A stretch of 64,000 bases of DNA from Leptospira sp. WS39.C2 (GTDB taxonomy: Bacteria > Spirochaetota > Leptospiria > Leptospirales > Leptospiraceae), in NCBI RefSeq assembly GCF_040833965.1, contig NZ_CP162144.1, positions 1 to 64,000 of the forward strand. Reading direction: 5' to 3'. The notes below the pieces were generated by a model that was not told the DNA's origin, made no database searches, and saw only the letters and a program-made list of their open reading frames with translations. Shown piece after piece: positions 9,590 to 18,138 of this stretch; positions within the stretch are counted from its first letter, which is position 1; every line of letters begins with the position of its first letter. A program made the translations under genes and the position numbers.

Positions 9590-10296
9590 CTAACCTCTGA
9601 TACTGATTTTTTGTTTTTATTTTTTGTATCAGATACAATGGTTCCATCCTTGACAAGGATGATACGATCAGCAATTTGAGCAATTGATTCATTATGGGTA
9701 ATAACAATAGTAGTGGTTCCTAACTCTTTATTGATTCCAGTGATTGCTTCCAAAACGATTCTTCCTGTTTTGAAATCCAAAGCACCCGTTGGCTCATCAC
9801 ACAACAATAGTTCAGGTCTTTTCGCGATTGCTCTTGCTATCGCGACTCGTTGTTGTTCTCCACCAGAAAGTTGTGCGGGGAAATGGTTTTTTCGTTCGTG
9901 CAACTGAACGAGAGTTAAGGCTTCCAGTGGTGTCATTGATTTATTAGAAAGATCTGTTACTAATCTTACATTCTCTTCAGCTGTTAAACTTGGGATTAGA
10001 TTATAAAATTGAAAGACAAACCCAACATGATTTCTTCGATATTGTGTAAGTCCATCATCTGTTTCTAGAGCTAAAGTTTTGCCATGAAAAAAAACTTCTC
10101 CAGTGGACGCAGTGTCTAGTCCTCCTAAAATATTGAGTAAAGTGGATTTTCCGGAGCCTGAAGCTCCTAACATTACTGTCAATTCACCTTCATAAAAATC
10201 TAAATTGACAGAATGAAGGGCAACCAAAGGAACTTCGCCTACTAAATAAGTTTTTCCAATGTTTTTAGTCTGTAATAGGGGAATGGTTTGTTTCAT
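9583..10296 (-). CDS. ABC transporter ATP-binding protein (LolD/MacB type)
   Basis: A 237-residue ATPase. Walker A is GASGSGKST (44-52), the signature is LSGGEQQR (143-150) and Walker B is LLLCDE (163-168) followed by PTGALD. The GFVFQFYNLIPSLTAEENV Q-loop region is typical of ATPases that partner FtsX-type permeases. It is the first gene of a three-gene operon with the permease and adaptor. The promoter should lie in the ~110 bases upstream, where I see no distinctive operator. Confidence 0.93.
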   Translation of the reverse strand: MKQTIPLLQTKNIGKTYLVGEVPLVALHSVNLDFYEGELTVMLGASGSGKSTLLNILGGLDTASTGEVFFHGKTLALETDDGLTQYRRNHVGFVFQFYNLIPSLTAEENVRLVTDLSNKSMTPLEALTLVQLHERKNHFPAQLSGGEQQRVAIARAIAKRPELLLCDEPTGALDFKTGRIVLEAITGINKELGTTTIVITHNESIAQIADRIILVKDGTIVSDTKNKNKKSVSEVSW

Positions 10297-10405
10297 TGTC
10301 TTTTTCAGAAATGGAGTATAAAAGTAGTTTTAACAAATTACAACATTGTTACAATTCTGAGAACTGAAAAATAAGGTGATATGGCTCGTGTTGGGTTGAT
10401 ACTTA

Positions 10406-10633
10406 TCAATTCAAAATTTGAATTTCAATCAATTTATTACTCGAAAAATGGCCAGATATGATTTCAATATCCTTTTTTGTCACATCAAAATGTTTTGATA
10501 ATAGGGAGATCAATTCTTGGTTTGCTTTGCCATCAATAGGTAATGATTTTAATCTCACGACATATTCGTTGCCAGTTATGAATTCTACTTTCTGGATCTT
10601 TTGATTTGGTTTCACTTTGACACTAATTTTCAT
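10406..10633 (-). CDS. DUF167/YggU family protein
   Basis: A 75-residue protein of the UPF0235 (YggU) family. The conserved core VRLKSLPIDGKANQELISLL and the C-terminal ISGHFSSNKLIEI match the family pattern (PPvdGkANkaLi...vsG..sr.K). The length is typical. The fold is known but no biochemical role has been established. It stands alone between the ABC exporter and the metalloprotease gene. Confidence 0.85.
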   Translation of the reverse strand: MKISVKVKPNQKIQKVEFITGNEYVVRLKSLPIDGKANQELISLLSKHFDVTKKDIEIISGHFSSNKLIEIQILN

Positions 10634-10753
10634 TAAATTGATTCACAAAACTGTTGATATGTGATAATAATTTCTTTACAAAAAAAGAGATAACTTTAGA
10701 AAATAAAAAATCAATTTTTGAAAATATAACAAAATTCAACTGTTAATTTAAGC

Positions 10754-12127
10754 ATGCGAAAGAACCAAATTCCAATTTTTATAACTATTCTCATTTTCTC
10801 AACATTTTGTGTCAAAAAGAAAGCTGTCTCGGGTGTACCAGACAATATACTATCTCTCTTGATTGCGACATCGATTAACAATTTAAATTCTGGCCCATGT
10901 GTGACTATTGAACCCAGACAATTGACCAGTATAGGAAATTGGATGCCTAATGGAAATGTTTATGGATATTCCGAAATAGTGCCTATTTCATTGAATATTA
11001 AGAGACCTATGCTTCAAGTTTTTTCGGAGTATACTGACTTTTCTTTTGGCGGAATTTTTCCTATTTGGTATTTGGACCGAAACCAACTTAACTCAGGTTT
11101 TTTGAATAAGGATGTCGCAACTTATATTGGCTACAATACACATACGTCTATGTTACCTTATGCTAAAGACACCTCTTACGCCACTGATCCAGCAGTTTCG
11201 ATAATGAATACAGGTGAGATTTCTCAGCCTTTAGGATTTGACTTCAATTTTGAAAATTCACCATATCTGAATACAACGTTAATTAGTTCCTGTCGAGGAT
11301 TGGAAAACGATGAGGTAAATTTCCAAACTTCTGATGCGATTAGTTCGCAAAGTGGATTAAACCATTTTTGGTCATCGGAAAAAACTCTTAATGTGAATAT
11401 TATAGTCGTCAATAGAAGTATCGATCCTTTATATCCAATTGAAAATGAACAAGCGTTAAATGTTGCATTGAATAAATGGAAAGAGAATTTTGCTCAACCT
11501 TCAGTTAGAATCAATTTGAATATTACCGTTTCGTCGCACGAAATGCCTGAATATGATATGATTTTTGATTTAAGCACCGAAAATGCTTTCCCAGGAAGTT
11601 TAGGTGGTTTGTTCCAAACTACGAGTTACATTGGCAAACCGAATGCATTGAATGTATTTTTAGTAAAAGGCGAACTCCAATATGGTGGTGTTTTAGGAGT
11701 TTCGGGTGGTATTCCAGGACCTGCAACTTTATTAGGTACAAGGCAATCAGGAATTGTGATTTTTGTTGATTCTCATCGTTTGTATACAAATTCCAATGAA
11801 GAATTAGCATTTGAAGAACAGCAATTGTTAGGTGAAACATTATCCCATGAGGCAGGTCATTTTCTTGGGCTATGGCATGTGACTGAAGCAACAGGTGACA
11901 ATGGAATGATATCTGATAAAGATCCATTGAGGGATACTCCAACTTGTCATATTTCAAATGATTTAAATTTAAATGGTTATCTTGAATTGTTTGAATGTTT
12001 AGGGGGAGGAGGCACCAATTCTGGAGGAACAAATATGATGTTTTGGTCAGGTTCGGTTGGTTTTACTCAAGGCGATATCACGGCAGAGCAGGGTTGGATT
12101 CTAAGACTAAATCCATTGGTATACTAA
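10754..12127 (+). CDS. Lipoprotein metalloprotease of metzincin/pappalysin (M43-like) type
   Basis: A 457-residue protein with a lipoprotein signal (hydrophobic residues 8-18 and lipobox STFC, Cys19), so it should be an envelope or surface lipoprotein. Near the C-terminus is HEAGHFLGLWH (365-375), the full HExxHxxGxxH zinc site of metzincins. It is followed by DPLRDTPTC, typical of pappalysin-type M43 peptidases, and a methionine pair in GGTNMMFWS (~428-429) as the Met-turn. The ~330 residues before the catalytic part are not recognised. Its stop codon abuts the next ATG, so the two genes are one operon. Target proteins unknown. Confidence 0.78.
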   Translation: MRKNQIPIFITILIFSTFCVKKKAVSGVPDNILSLLIATSINNLNSGPCVTIEPRQLTSIGNWMPNGNVYGYSEIVPISLNIKRPMLQVFSEYTDFSFGGIFPIWYLDRNQLNSGFLNKDVATYIGYNTHTSMLPYAKDTSYATDPAVSIMNTGEISQPLGFDFNFENSPYLNTTLISSCRGLENDEVNFQTSDAISSQSGLNHFWSSEKTLNVNIIVVNRSIDPLYPIENEQALNVALNKWKENFAQPSVRINLNITVSSHEMPEYDMIFDLSTENAFPGSLGGLFQTTSYIGKPNALNVFLVKGELQYGGVLGVSGGIPGPATLLGTRQSGIVIFVDSHRLYTNSNEELAFEEQQLLGETLSHEAGHFLGLWHVTEATGDNGMISDKDPLRDTPTCHISNDLNLNGYLELFECLGGGGTNSGGTNMMFWSGSVGFTQGDITAEQGWILRLNPLVY

Positions 12128-12664
12128 ATGAAAAAAATATTTTATCGATCGATCCTTTTTATCTTTTGTTTTTTAACATTTAGTGCACTTTGTGGAAATG
12201 ATTTAAATTCAGTTAATTACCAAAAAATAAAAGAAGTTCTATCAAACCCTCATCACCAAGAGGAATCTGAAGTTTACCAACAAAGGATTTCGAAAATCAC
12301 AGACCAACCATTGCCGTATATCATTGCTCTAATTCAGAGTAAAAAAAATTATACATTCATTCGCGCAAGGGCGATAAAAATGTTAGATTTGTATCAAAGC
12401 CAAGAAAGTCAAACTACGCTTGAAAAAACTATCGATGATCAAAAAGAAAATACGCATATTCGAAAACTTGCCATTCGGACTTACTCATCTTCTTTGAAAA
12501 TTGATGGAAAACAAAAGCATCAATTTCTAAAGAAATTTGAAACTCATAAAGATTTTGGACCACTCATCAGTCATAAAAATATCGATCCAGTGCAAAAGAA
12601 CAATTCAAAAGCCATAGAATTTAAAATGGAAAATGAAAGGGTTTACTATCCAAAATCACCTTAA
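12128..12664 (+). CDS. Secreted hypothetical protein, possible HEAT-like repeats
   Basis: A 178-residue protein with a clear signal peptide (MKKIFYRSILFIFCFLTFSA). A segment around residues 60-120 (YIIALIQSKKNYTFIRARAIKML ... IRKLAIRTYSSSL) has the spacing of two HEAT-like helical pairs, which is weak evidence. It begins at the base after the stop of the metalloprotease, so it is almost certainly co-translated, and it may bind, chaperone or inhibit that protease. No family assigned. Confidence 0.6.
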   Translation: MKKIFYRSILFIFCFLTFSALCGNDLNSVNYQKIKEVLSNPHHQEESEVYQQRISKITDQPLPYIIALIQSKKNYTFIRARAIKMLDLYQSQESQTTLEKTIDDQKENTHIRKLAIRTYSSSLKIDGKQKHQFLKKFETHKDFGPLISHKNIDPVQKNNSKAIEFKMENERVYYPKSP

Positions 12665-12795
12665 TTAGAAAAATCTATATTTCTTCATAATTTTGATTTT
12701 GTATTCAATTGATTTGAATAAGGGTTTTTTGGTATCGGTTATGAACCTTGCTATTTCATCAATTTATACGTGAGGCAGTGAGTATTCCCTTTAAT

Positions 12796-13041
12796 TCAAA
12801 AAATTCCTTTTTTGTCCTTTTTCTCGGTAAAACAATTAATGGCTCGCTCAAAGCATGCATCAAATGCTAATTTACAATTTTGGATTGGATTTGGATCTAA
12901 TTGACATCTTTCAAATGACTCCTTACAAGAGTTAAATCCTAAAGAACACAACACCGGATCATATCGCTTTTCTTTCTCATTTTGACAATAGGTTACCAAA
13001 GCGAAAGAAATTACAAAGCAGATTAAACATTTATTTTTCAT
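12796..13041 (-). CDS. Small cysteine-rich lipoprotein
   Basis: An 81-residue protein from the ATG at 13041 (an ATG 15 bases upstream is also open). The N-terminus (KNKCLICFVISFALVTYC) is a lipoprotein-like signal ending at a Cys followed by QNEKEK. The mature part has six cysteines, five of them spaced C-x6-C ... C-x6-C-x6-C, so disulfide-linked helical hairpins are likely. Leptospira genomes hold several such small Cys-rich envelope proteins of unknown function. It is isolated, between a protease operon and an insertion sequence. Confidence 0.6.
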   Translation of the reverse strand: MKNKCLICFVISFALVTYCQNEKEKRYDPVLCSLGFNSCKESFERCQLDPNPIQNCKLAFDACFERAINCFTEKKDKKGIF

Positions 13042-13157
13042 TTGAATGACAACCAAAAGATAAACAATGAATCAATAATAATGTAAACCACTTTTCTCGA
13101 TCCAGTTTAGAAGAATTGAATTAAAAGCAATATGCAACGCGTATTGAATCTTGTTTT

Positions 13158-13206
13158 ATCTACTCGAAATGTTAAGTGGAGAATCAAATAAAAATCTACT
13201 CCAAAT
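13158..13206. repeat. Left end of insertion sequence: two direct repeats
   Basis: ATCTACTCGAAA and ATCTACTCCAAAT are repeated 36 bases apart. Both recur inverted at the right end. They are probably two transposase binding sites per end. Confidence 0.75.
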
Positions 13207-13232
13207 ATAACAGAGAGTTAAAAGATTCCAAG

Positions 13233-14570
13233 CTATTTTCTTTTTACCCAAACTTGTTCTGCAGCTCGTCTCATCTCTTCAACACGTTGCCTCTCGAGGA
13301 ATGGATTCTTTGTATCTGAGTTAACTTCTCGTCTCCATTTAGGAATTGTATGAACGATTCCTTTCTTCCTTCTAACTTTTACTTTATCTATTGGGTTACG
13401 AATAGGGGCGGCAATCTTCACAAATTCGTTTTGCCAATGATTGATCTGATTCTTTAATTCAAAAATATTCAACTTCTCATAAGTCTTTTTCATAGAAGCT
13501 TTTATTGTTTTCGAAATATCTTTTCTAGCCAGTATCCTTCGGTAAGGTGATTTTGCTTCGTCATACTTTCGTATTGCTTTTGAACCAATCCTATGTTTCT
13601 CCTTTAGAATCATCACTGGTAAAAAGTAATTATTGTAAGTATTCAATTCTTGGTACAGTGATCTGACAATATCTGCTTGGATTTGATTTTCAATACGCAA
13701 ATATCCAGTATTTCTCCTTACAACACTGTAATTCTTTTGTTCTATATGTGGGTTATCATTCTTCTTGTATGGTCTTCCACGAGTGAATTGGATATCGTTT
13801 CTTTCTGCGTACGTAAGGATTGTTTGATTAATAAATTCAGCTCCGTTATCGGAATGGATTCCCAAAAGTGGGAAGGGTAATATTTTTTTCAGTTTTATTA
13901 ATGCTTTTAGCATCTGGAATTGAGTTTTATCCTTCACCAATATACAAACAGTCCATCCCGTACAAACATCTGTTGCTGCAAGCGTTGAATAAAATCCTCC
14001 AAATACGTTCCCACCATTATGGGCTACCAGATCGATTTGGACAAAACCAGGTAGAGAACTTTTCCATTCGCCAAACGTTTTGATTGGGATCCGATCAATG
14101 AGGTATTTAGGTTGTTTCGTTGTAGAAGTGCCTTTGCGACCAAGTTTTTTCCTGGCAGGTTTCAATAAGCGATCCACAGATGCAGAACTGATCGAGAGAA
14201 GTTTGTCCTTGGTTATTTTATCAATTTTAAATACTTTGAACTGTTCGAGTTTGGCTAAGACATCTGGCATTGCCATCACGAGTCTTTTCCCACAAATTCG
14301 ATCCAGGATCTCCCAGATCTTCTCTAAATAGAATCTGACGTCATCATCATAGCTTGATAGACGCTTCTTTCTTGGTCTCAGTTTGACAACATTGTCTTTT
14401 TTCTTTCTAAGAACTGTTCTGGCATAAGACCGATTGAATCCAGTAGCTTCAACGAACTGATCGAGTATCAGGCTTTTTTCTTTTTTCGAAGCCCAAAGGT
14501 ATTTCTCTTTGAACACTTGAACCAGCATAGAACGCACCATCTTCGATTGCTTCATGGACATCACCTGCAC
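13233..14570 (-). CDS. DDE (rve-type) transposase
   Basis: A 445-residue integrase-core transposase. The catalytic triad is visible: D180 in FVQIDLVAH, D241 in GIHSDNGAEF and E277 in NDNPHIEQKN. An N-terminal helix-turn-helix region (residues ~30-60, FVEATGFNRSYARTVLRKKK) and a basic C-terminus fit a sequence-specific end-binding protein. The reading frame is intact, so the element may be active. The family is close to IS481/ISNCY-like elements, but I cannot place it more exactly without a search. Confidence 0.88.
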   Translation of the reverse strand: MQVMSMKQSKMVRSMLVQVFKEKYLWASKKEKSLILDQFVEATGFNRSYARTVLRKKKDNVVKLRPRKKRLSSYDDDVRFYLEKIWEILDRICGKRLVMAMPDVLAKLEQFKVFKIDKITKDKLLSISSASVDRLLKPARKKLGRKGTSTTKQPKYLIDRIPIKTFGEWKSSLPGFVQIDLVAHNGGNVFGGFYSTLAATDVCTGWTVCILVKDKTQFQMLKALIKLKKILPFPLLGIHSDNGAEFINQTILTYAERNDIQFTRGRPYKKNDNPHIEQKNYSVVRRNTGYLRIENQIQADIVRSLYQELNTYNNYFLPVMILKEKHRIGSKAIRKYDEAKSPYRRILARKDISKTIKASMKKTYEKLNIFELKNQINHWQNEFVKIAAPIRNPIDKVKVRRKKGIVHTIPKWRREVNSDTKNPFLERQRVEEMRRAAEQVWVKRK

Positions 14571-14594
14571 ATGAGTGAATCGTTTCCTTATCTA

Positions 14595-14643
14595 ATTTGG
14601 AGTAGATTTTAAGATGATGCAACGACTAGTGTTTCGAGTAGAT
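14595..14643. repeat. Right end of insertion sequence: two direct repeats
   Basis: ATTTGGAGTAGATTTT (14595-14610) is the exact complement of the left inner repeat over 16 bases. TTTCGAGTAGAT (14632-14643) is the complement of the left outer repeat over 12 bases. Spacing matches the left end. Confidence 0.75.
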
Positions 14644-14722
14644 TATTACGTGATGCAGTGAGAGACTTCCCATAATTAGTATTATGTCGCATAACAGATA
14701 ATAGTCGGTGTGTATAGAAAGG

Positions 14723-14761
14723 CACATCGGTAACACTTTAGATCACTCACATGGGTGACAC
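14723..14761. repeat. Pair of 14-base direct repeats, possible orphan IS end
   Basis: CACATCGGTAACAC and CACATGGGTGACAC agree at 12 of 14 positions and are 25 bases apart, just after the stop of the GH3 gene. Read on the other strand (GTCACCCATGTG..., GTTACCGATGTG...) they resemble the repeated ends of integrase-type insertion sequences. No matching second end was found nearby, so this may be a scar. Confidence 0.4.
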
Positions 14762-14769
14762 AATCCATT

Positions 14770-16362
14770 TTAAGGTTTTGGAGTCATATCGATTGGTCTT
14801 CTTAGAAACCTATCTTTTGTTGTGGAACTTCTTCCTTGATTTGTACTTTCAAAACTCATTTGTGAGAGTTTGACTTCCCCCAATTGGCCTATTTTTCTTG
14901 CATATTCATAGTGTGGGTTACGGCACAAAATGGTATCTACAAGAGTTACCAACTCCAACTTCCTATTCCCTAAATCACTTGGTGCAATCACAAGTTCATA
15001 AAAAGCTCTTTCTTCTAACAAGTTTCCTCTTAAAAAAGAATTATTTGGAGTAAGATAATATTTTTTTAATTCTGGTAAAAGCTCATTTCTAAGAAATAAC
15101 TCAGATATTTTTTCACCAACAAGGTCCGAAATATCATCATTTCTTCCAATAAATTTTAAAATCGGTATTTGATTGTAATATCCAGTGATTAAAAATCGAT
15201 CTCCGATTCTATATCGATATAATCCACCACCAGTGGTTATTATGATTTCGTATTCTTTGCCGATCGATAATTGACTTGAAAGGTATATCTTTTCAAATTC
15301 ATCCATAAATTCATAAAAATGAGAAGTATAAGCAAGTAACAATTTAGGTTCTTTCTCATTTTCATAAAACGGAATACTAAATATTCCTTCTGTCGCTATT
15401 ACACCCTTTGATTCAAAATTTACATTTGGAAATATTTCTTTTAGTTTCTCAAAAGAATATTTTGCAAATGAGTCTGACCACAAACTGATACATGTTAGAT
15501 CTTTCCAAACATTTTCCCATTTGATTTCATTTCTCAATAATTTCGACAATTCTTTGGAACGATAGGGATCATGTATTTTCAATGAATTCAGAATATTTGA
15601 AGGTATAATTTGATCAAAATTTGATATCGTTCCATATTGAAGATCTTTGATTAAAGAATCTTTATTTTTAACTATATTTTCTAATAACGAATGTAGAAAC
15701 GATGGATTCCAAACTGAGATTAACGTTAAATCTTTTGCTGCAATAATACGTAATGCGGTTATATACATTACGAATTCCGGATTTTGAATTTTTGATAACC
15801 ATTCAGGCACAACAAGGAGTTGGTTCGCAAAAATTCTTTCCCATGGTTTTAAATAATCACCATCGTTATCAAAACCAATTTTGACATTTTCATTTAAATT
15901 TTCTGGAAATCCAGCTGGAGAAACTGAGAAATAAAAACGACCTTTCGATAGTTTTGGATACGAATTGAGCAGTCCATAAATCCAAACTGAAATTGACTTT
16001 GTAAATTCAGAAGCCAATAAATCTGTGAAAGGTACATATTTCATTCTACCAGAGCTTCCACTTGTTAATCCAAGCCTTCTGATTTTTGATTTTGTTAATA
16101 CATTCTGTTTACCATTTGTGATTCGGTTTATATAATCTTGATAGTCATTATAATTACTTATTGGTATATTGTTTTGGAAATCTTGGATTGTCCAATTGTG
16201 ATTCACTGAATAAGAATTTCCAAAATCAGTATTTTCAGCATTTCGGAGAATTGTTTTTAAATTTGAAAGTTGTATTTTCTCTAATCGATTAACATTTTTT
16301 TTGTAAAATTGATAATCATAATAACAACTACATTTCCAAAGAAAAGCGGAGAGATTAAACAT
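14770..16362 (-). CDS. GH3-family acyl-adenylating amide ligase
   Basis: A 530-residue protein of the GH3 (auxin-responsive promoter) family, a branch of ANL enzymes that adenylate a carboxylic acid and transfer it to an amine, usually an amino acid. The ATP/AMP motif is LTSGSSGRMKYVP (99-111). A central VIATEGIFSIPF segment and GGGLYRYRIGDRF near residue 380 are typical of the family. The length is right. It is the last gene of a six-gene operon and overlaps the preceding gene by 8 bases. Its partners (GNAT-like and radical SAM enzymes) suggest an acyl-amide product. Substrates unknown. Confidence 0.85.
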   Translation of the reverse strand: MFNLSAFLWKCSCYYDYQFYKKNVNRLEKIQLSNLKTILRNAENTDFGNSYSVNHNWTIQDFQNNIPISNYNDYQDYINRITNGKQNVLTKSKIRRLGLTSGSSGRMKYVPFTDLLASEFTKSISVWIYGLLNSYPKLSKGRFYFSVSPAGFPENLNENVKIGFDNDGDYLKPWERIFANQLLVVPEWLSKIQNPEFVMYITALRIIAAKDLTLISVWNPSFLHSLLENIVKNKDSLIKDLQYGTISNFDQIIPSNILNSLKIHDPYRSKELSKLLRNEIKWENVWKDLTCISLWSDSFAKYSFEKLKEIFPNVNFESKGVIATEGIFSIPFYENEKEPKLLLAYTSHFYEFMDEFEKIYLSSQLSIGKEYEIIITTGGGLYRYRIGDRFLITGYYNQIPILKFIGRNDDISDLVGEKISELFLRNELLPELKKYYLTPNNSFLRGNLLEERAFYELVIAPSDLGNRKLELVTLVDTILCRNPHYEYARKIGQLGEVKLSQMSFESTNQGRSSTTKDRFLRRPIDMTPKP

Positions 16363-17083
16363 TTGATTTATTGTTTAGTATTCTTAAGATATATTGGTTG
16401 ATATTGGTAGAATGAAAATGTGCCAAACAGACTAACTCATGACCTTTGTCAAAATTTGGATTTGTTTTTCCGAAATATTGAATATAAGGATCTTTAGATA
16501 CCTCAATTGCAATTTGATCAGCCTCTATATTCCGAATCGATTGTGAATTTTCTCCTCGGTTAAGTATTCCTAAACTTGAATCATATCCATTAGGAAAAAT
16601 TTCCTTTGTGATTTGATTTCTTAGACGAATTAAATATGGATTATTCTGATTGGGAGATGGAATGAAATCTTTGAAAAAAACAGAAAGATATCGATATGTT
16701 CGAAATCCTTTTGAAGTTAATAACCAATATAAATTTGGATATTTTTCAGATAGTTTTAACATATATATTCCCCAATAAACAGGAATAGATAATGTGCCTC
16801 TGTACTTTTCATCAAGGACAGTATCTCCAGAATATGCGATTACTATATCTTTGTTTTCAAATTTGAACGGATATAACTTAAGCCCTGTGAAACCAAAAAT
16901 TTTACTACTTGCATGGAATAAAAATAATGTATCCTTTTGATGAAGGTCTCTAAGGAAAGAGTCATAGGAGATTCCTATATAATTTTTCTCCATCAAGTCG
17001 AACATTTGTTGTACATGATTATTTTTTAAATCAACAGGTGGAATGATTCGACATTCTAATCTCAAAGTAATGCTGCCTCCCAT
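16355..17083 (-). CDS. GNAT-like hypothetical protein
   Basis: A 242-residue protein with a weak acetyltransferase-like layout: a short N-terminal strand, RDLHQKDTLFLFHASSKIFGFTGLKL where the GNAT core strands would be, and DEKYRGTLSIPVYWGIYML where the acyl-CoA binding loop and helix would be. The usual Q/RxxGxG/A motif is not obvious (YRGTLS), so the assignment is tentative. It overlaps the upstream GNAT gene by 22 bases and the downstream GH3 gene by 8, which ties it to this operon. Confidence 0.6.
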   Translation of the reverse strand: MGGSITLRLECRIIPPVDLKNNHVQQMFDLMEKNYIGISYDSFLRDLHQKDTLFLFHASSKIFGFTGLKLYPFKFENKDIVIAYSGDTVLDEKYRGTLSIPVYWGIYMLKLSEKYPNLYWLLTSKGFRTYRYLSVFFKDFIPSPNQNNPYLIRLRNQITKEIFPNGYDSSLGILNRGENSQSIRNIEADQIAIEVSKDPYIQYFGKTNPNFDKGHELVCLAHFHSTNINQYILRILNNKSNV

Positions 17084-18138
17084 ACACTAAAGCCATTTAA
17101 TTTGTTTTGAAAAAGATTTTCAGTTGGATCCCAATGGACAAAGTATGCCATAGAATTTATTTCCCAAGCAGGTATTTTTTTGACGGAATGATACCAAGGA
17201 TCCTCATTTGATAAGGTAAAGCATAAATAAGAACCTTTATAATGGTGTGATGATGAGTTTAGAATCACTGAAAAGATTTCTGGTAATCGATTTTGGTATT
17301 TATCATCAATACACAATTGAGTTAAAAAATTGTAATGTAACTGCGAACCAGGTATAGGCAAAATCGGTAACTTTCTAAGTTTTGCGTATATATTATAAAA
17401 ATATCTAAAAAAATTTAACTTATGAGAATACCCAATTACTTTCCACCTCTTAGTCGCATTTTGATCCCAAATAGAAAAACAAACAATGACTTTATTCTGA
17501 TCTTTAATTACAAATTTAGTTATTTCTTTTTTTTCATAAAAAGAATCATCCCAATGAGGTCGTAAGTAAGATTTTCTTTCCATTTGTTCAACATAAGTTT
17601 TAAATTGCCTACTATTGGTGACTGGTTCAAAGATTAGATTGGTTTTTTTTTTGAATGAATTTGGATTCCAGATAAATGTCGTTAAATGAGTAACAAACTG
17701 ATAAAAAGGCAAACCTGCACGATGAGAAGAAAGAATTTGAAGTGCATTTAGATTTTCGGTTTGAATTGTTGTAAAGTAACCTTTTGATTTACTCTTTTGG
17801 TGTAATTCCTTTAATTTCTTGTATCCTCTAGCAAGTGCAATTCCAGATCGATATTCTTTTAATAATCTTAAACCCGCTAAATAACCCAATGTCATCCGTT
17901 TCGATTGGAAAATATAATCTGATTCGATCCGATATCCAGCACCGATAATTTGATCAGTATCTGAGTCTCTACCGATGATGATTTCTGGATTTTCCCCTTC
18001 CTTGGAAAGGGATTCAAAAAAAGAAGGACTTCGGTCCAAAGCAAGTTTTAGATTTCCTTCGGAAGCAAATGAAGCAGTAAATTGAACTAATTCTGCATCA
18101 TCTTCTTTTTTTGCCTTAGTGATTCTGATGGATGGCAA
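17062..18138 (-). CDS. GNAT-family N-acyltransferase
   Basis: A 358-residue protein. The first ~150 residues look like a GNAT domain: an N-terminal IRITKAKKEDDAELVQF, a central IIIGRDSDTDQIIGAGYRI, then LGYLAGLRLLKEYRSGIALARGYKKL in place of the acyl-CoA loop, followed by TIQTENLNALQILSS. The C-terminal half resembles a second, degenerate GNAT-like unit. It would transfer an acyl group from CoA or a carrier to an amine. It sits between the radical SAM gene (23-base overlap) and the other GNAT-like gene (22-base overlap). Donor and acceptor unknown. Confidence 0.7.
   Translation of the reverse strand: MPSIRITKAKKEDDAELVQFTASFASEGNLKLALDRSPSFFESLSKEGENPEIIIGRDSDTDQIIGAGYRIESDYIFQSKRMTLGYLAGLRLLKEYRSGIALARGYKKLKELHQKSKSKGYFTTIQTENLNALQILSSHRAGLPFYQFVTHLTTFIWNPNSFKKKTNLIFEPVTNSRQFKTYVEQMERKSYLRPHWDDSFYEKKEITKFVIKDQNKVIVCFSIWDQNATKRWKVIGYSHKLNFFRYFYNIYAKLRKLPILPIPGSQLHYNFLTQLCIDDKYQNRLPEIFSVILNSSSHHYKGSYLCFTLSNEDPWYHSVKKIPAWEINSMAYFVHWDPTENLFQNKLNGFSVWEAALL

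Larger units (their letters stand above)
13133..14657 (-). mobile_element. Insertion sequence with doubled inverted end repeats
   Basis: About 1.5 kb with one transposase. At the left, ATCTACTCGAAA (13158-13169) and AAAATCTACTCCAAAT (13191-13206) repeat directly, 36 bases apart. At the right, the same two repeats occur in inverted order and orientation (14632-14643 and 14595-14610) with the same 36-base spacing. Outermost, TGCAACGCGTA (13133-13143) mirrors TACGTGATGCA (14647-14657) with two mismatches, which would give TG...CA ends. I see no target-site duplication, so exact ends are uncertain. It lies at the border of the metabolic cluster. Confidence 0.72.

Noticed and set aside
12763..12780. 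ACGTGAGGCAGTGAG, similar to the right flank of the insertion sequence (ACGTGATGCAGTGAG)
   Set aside because: The match is short (about 15-18 bases with mismatches) and no end repeat accompanies it; coincidence is possible.
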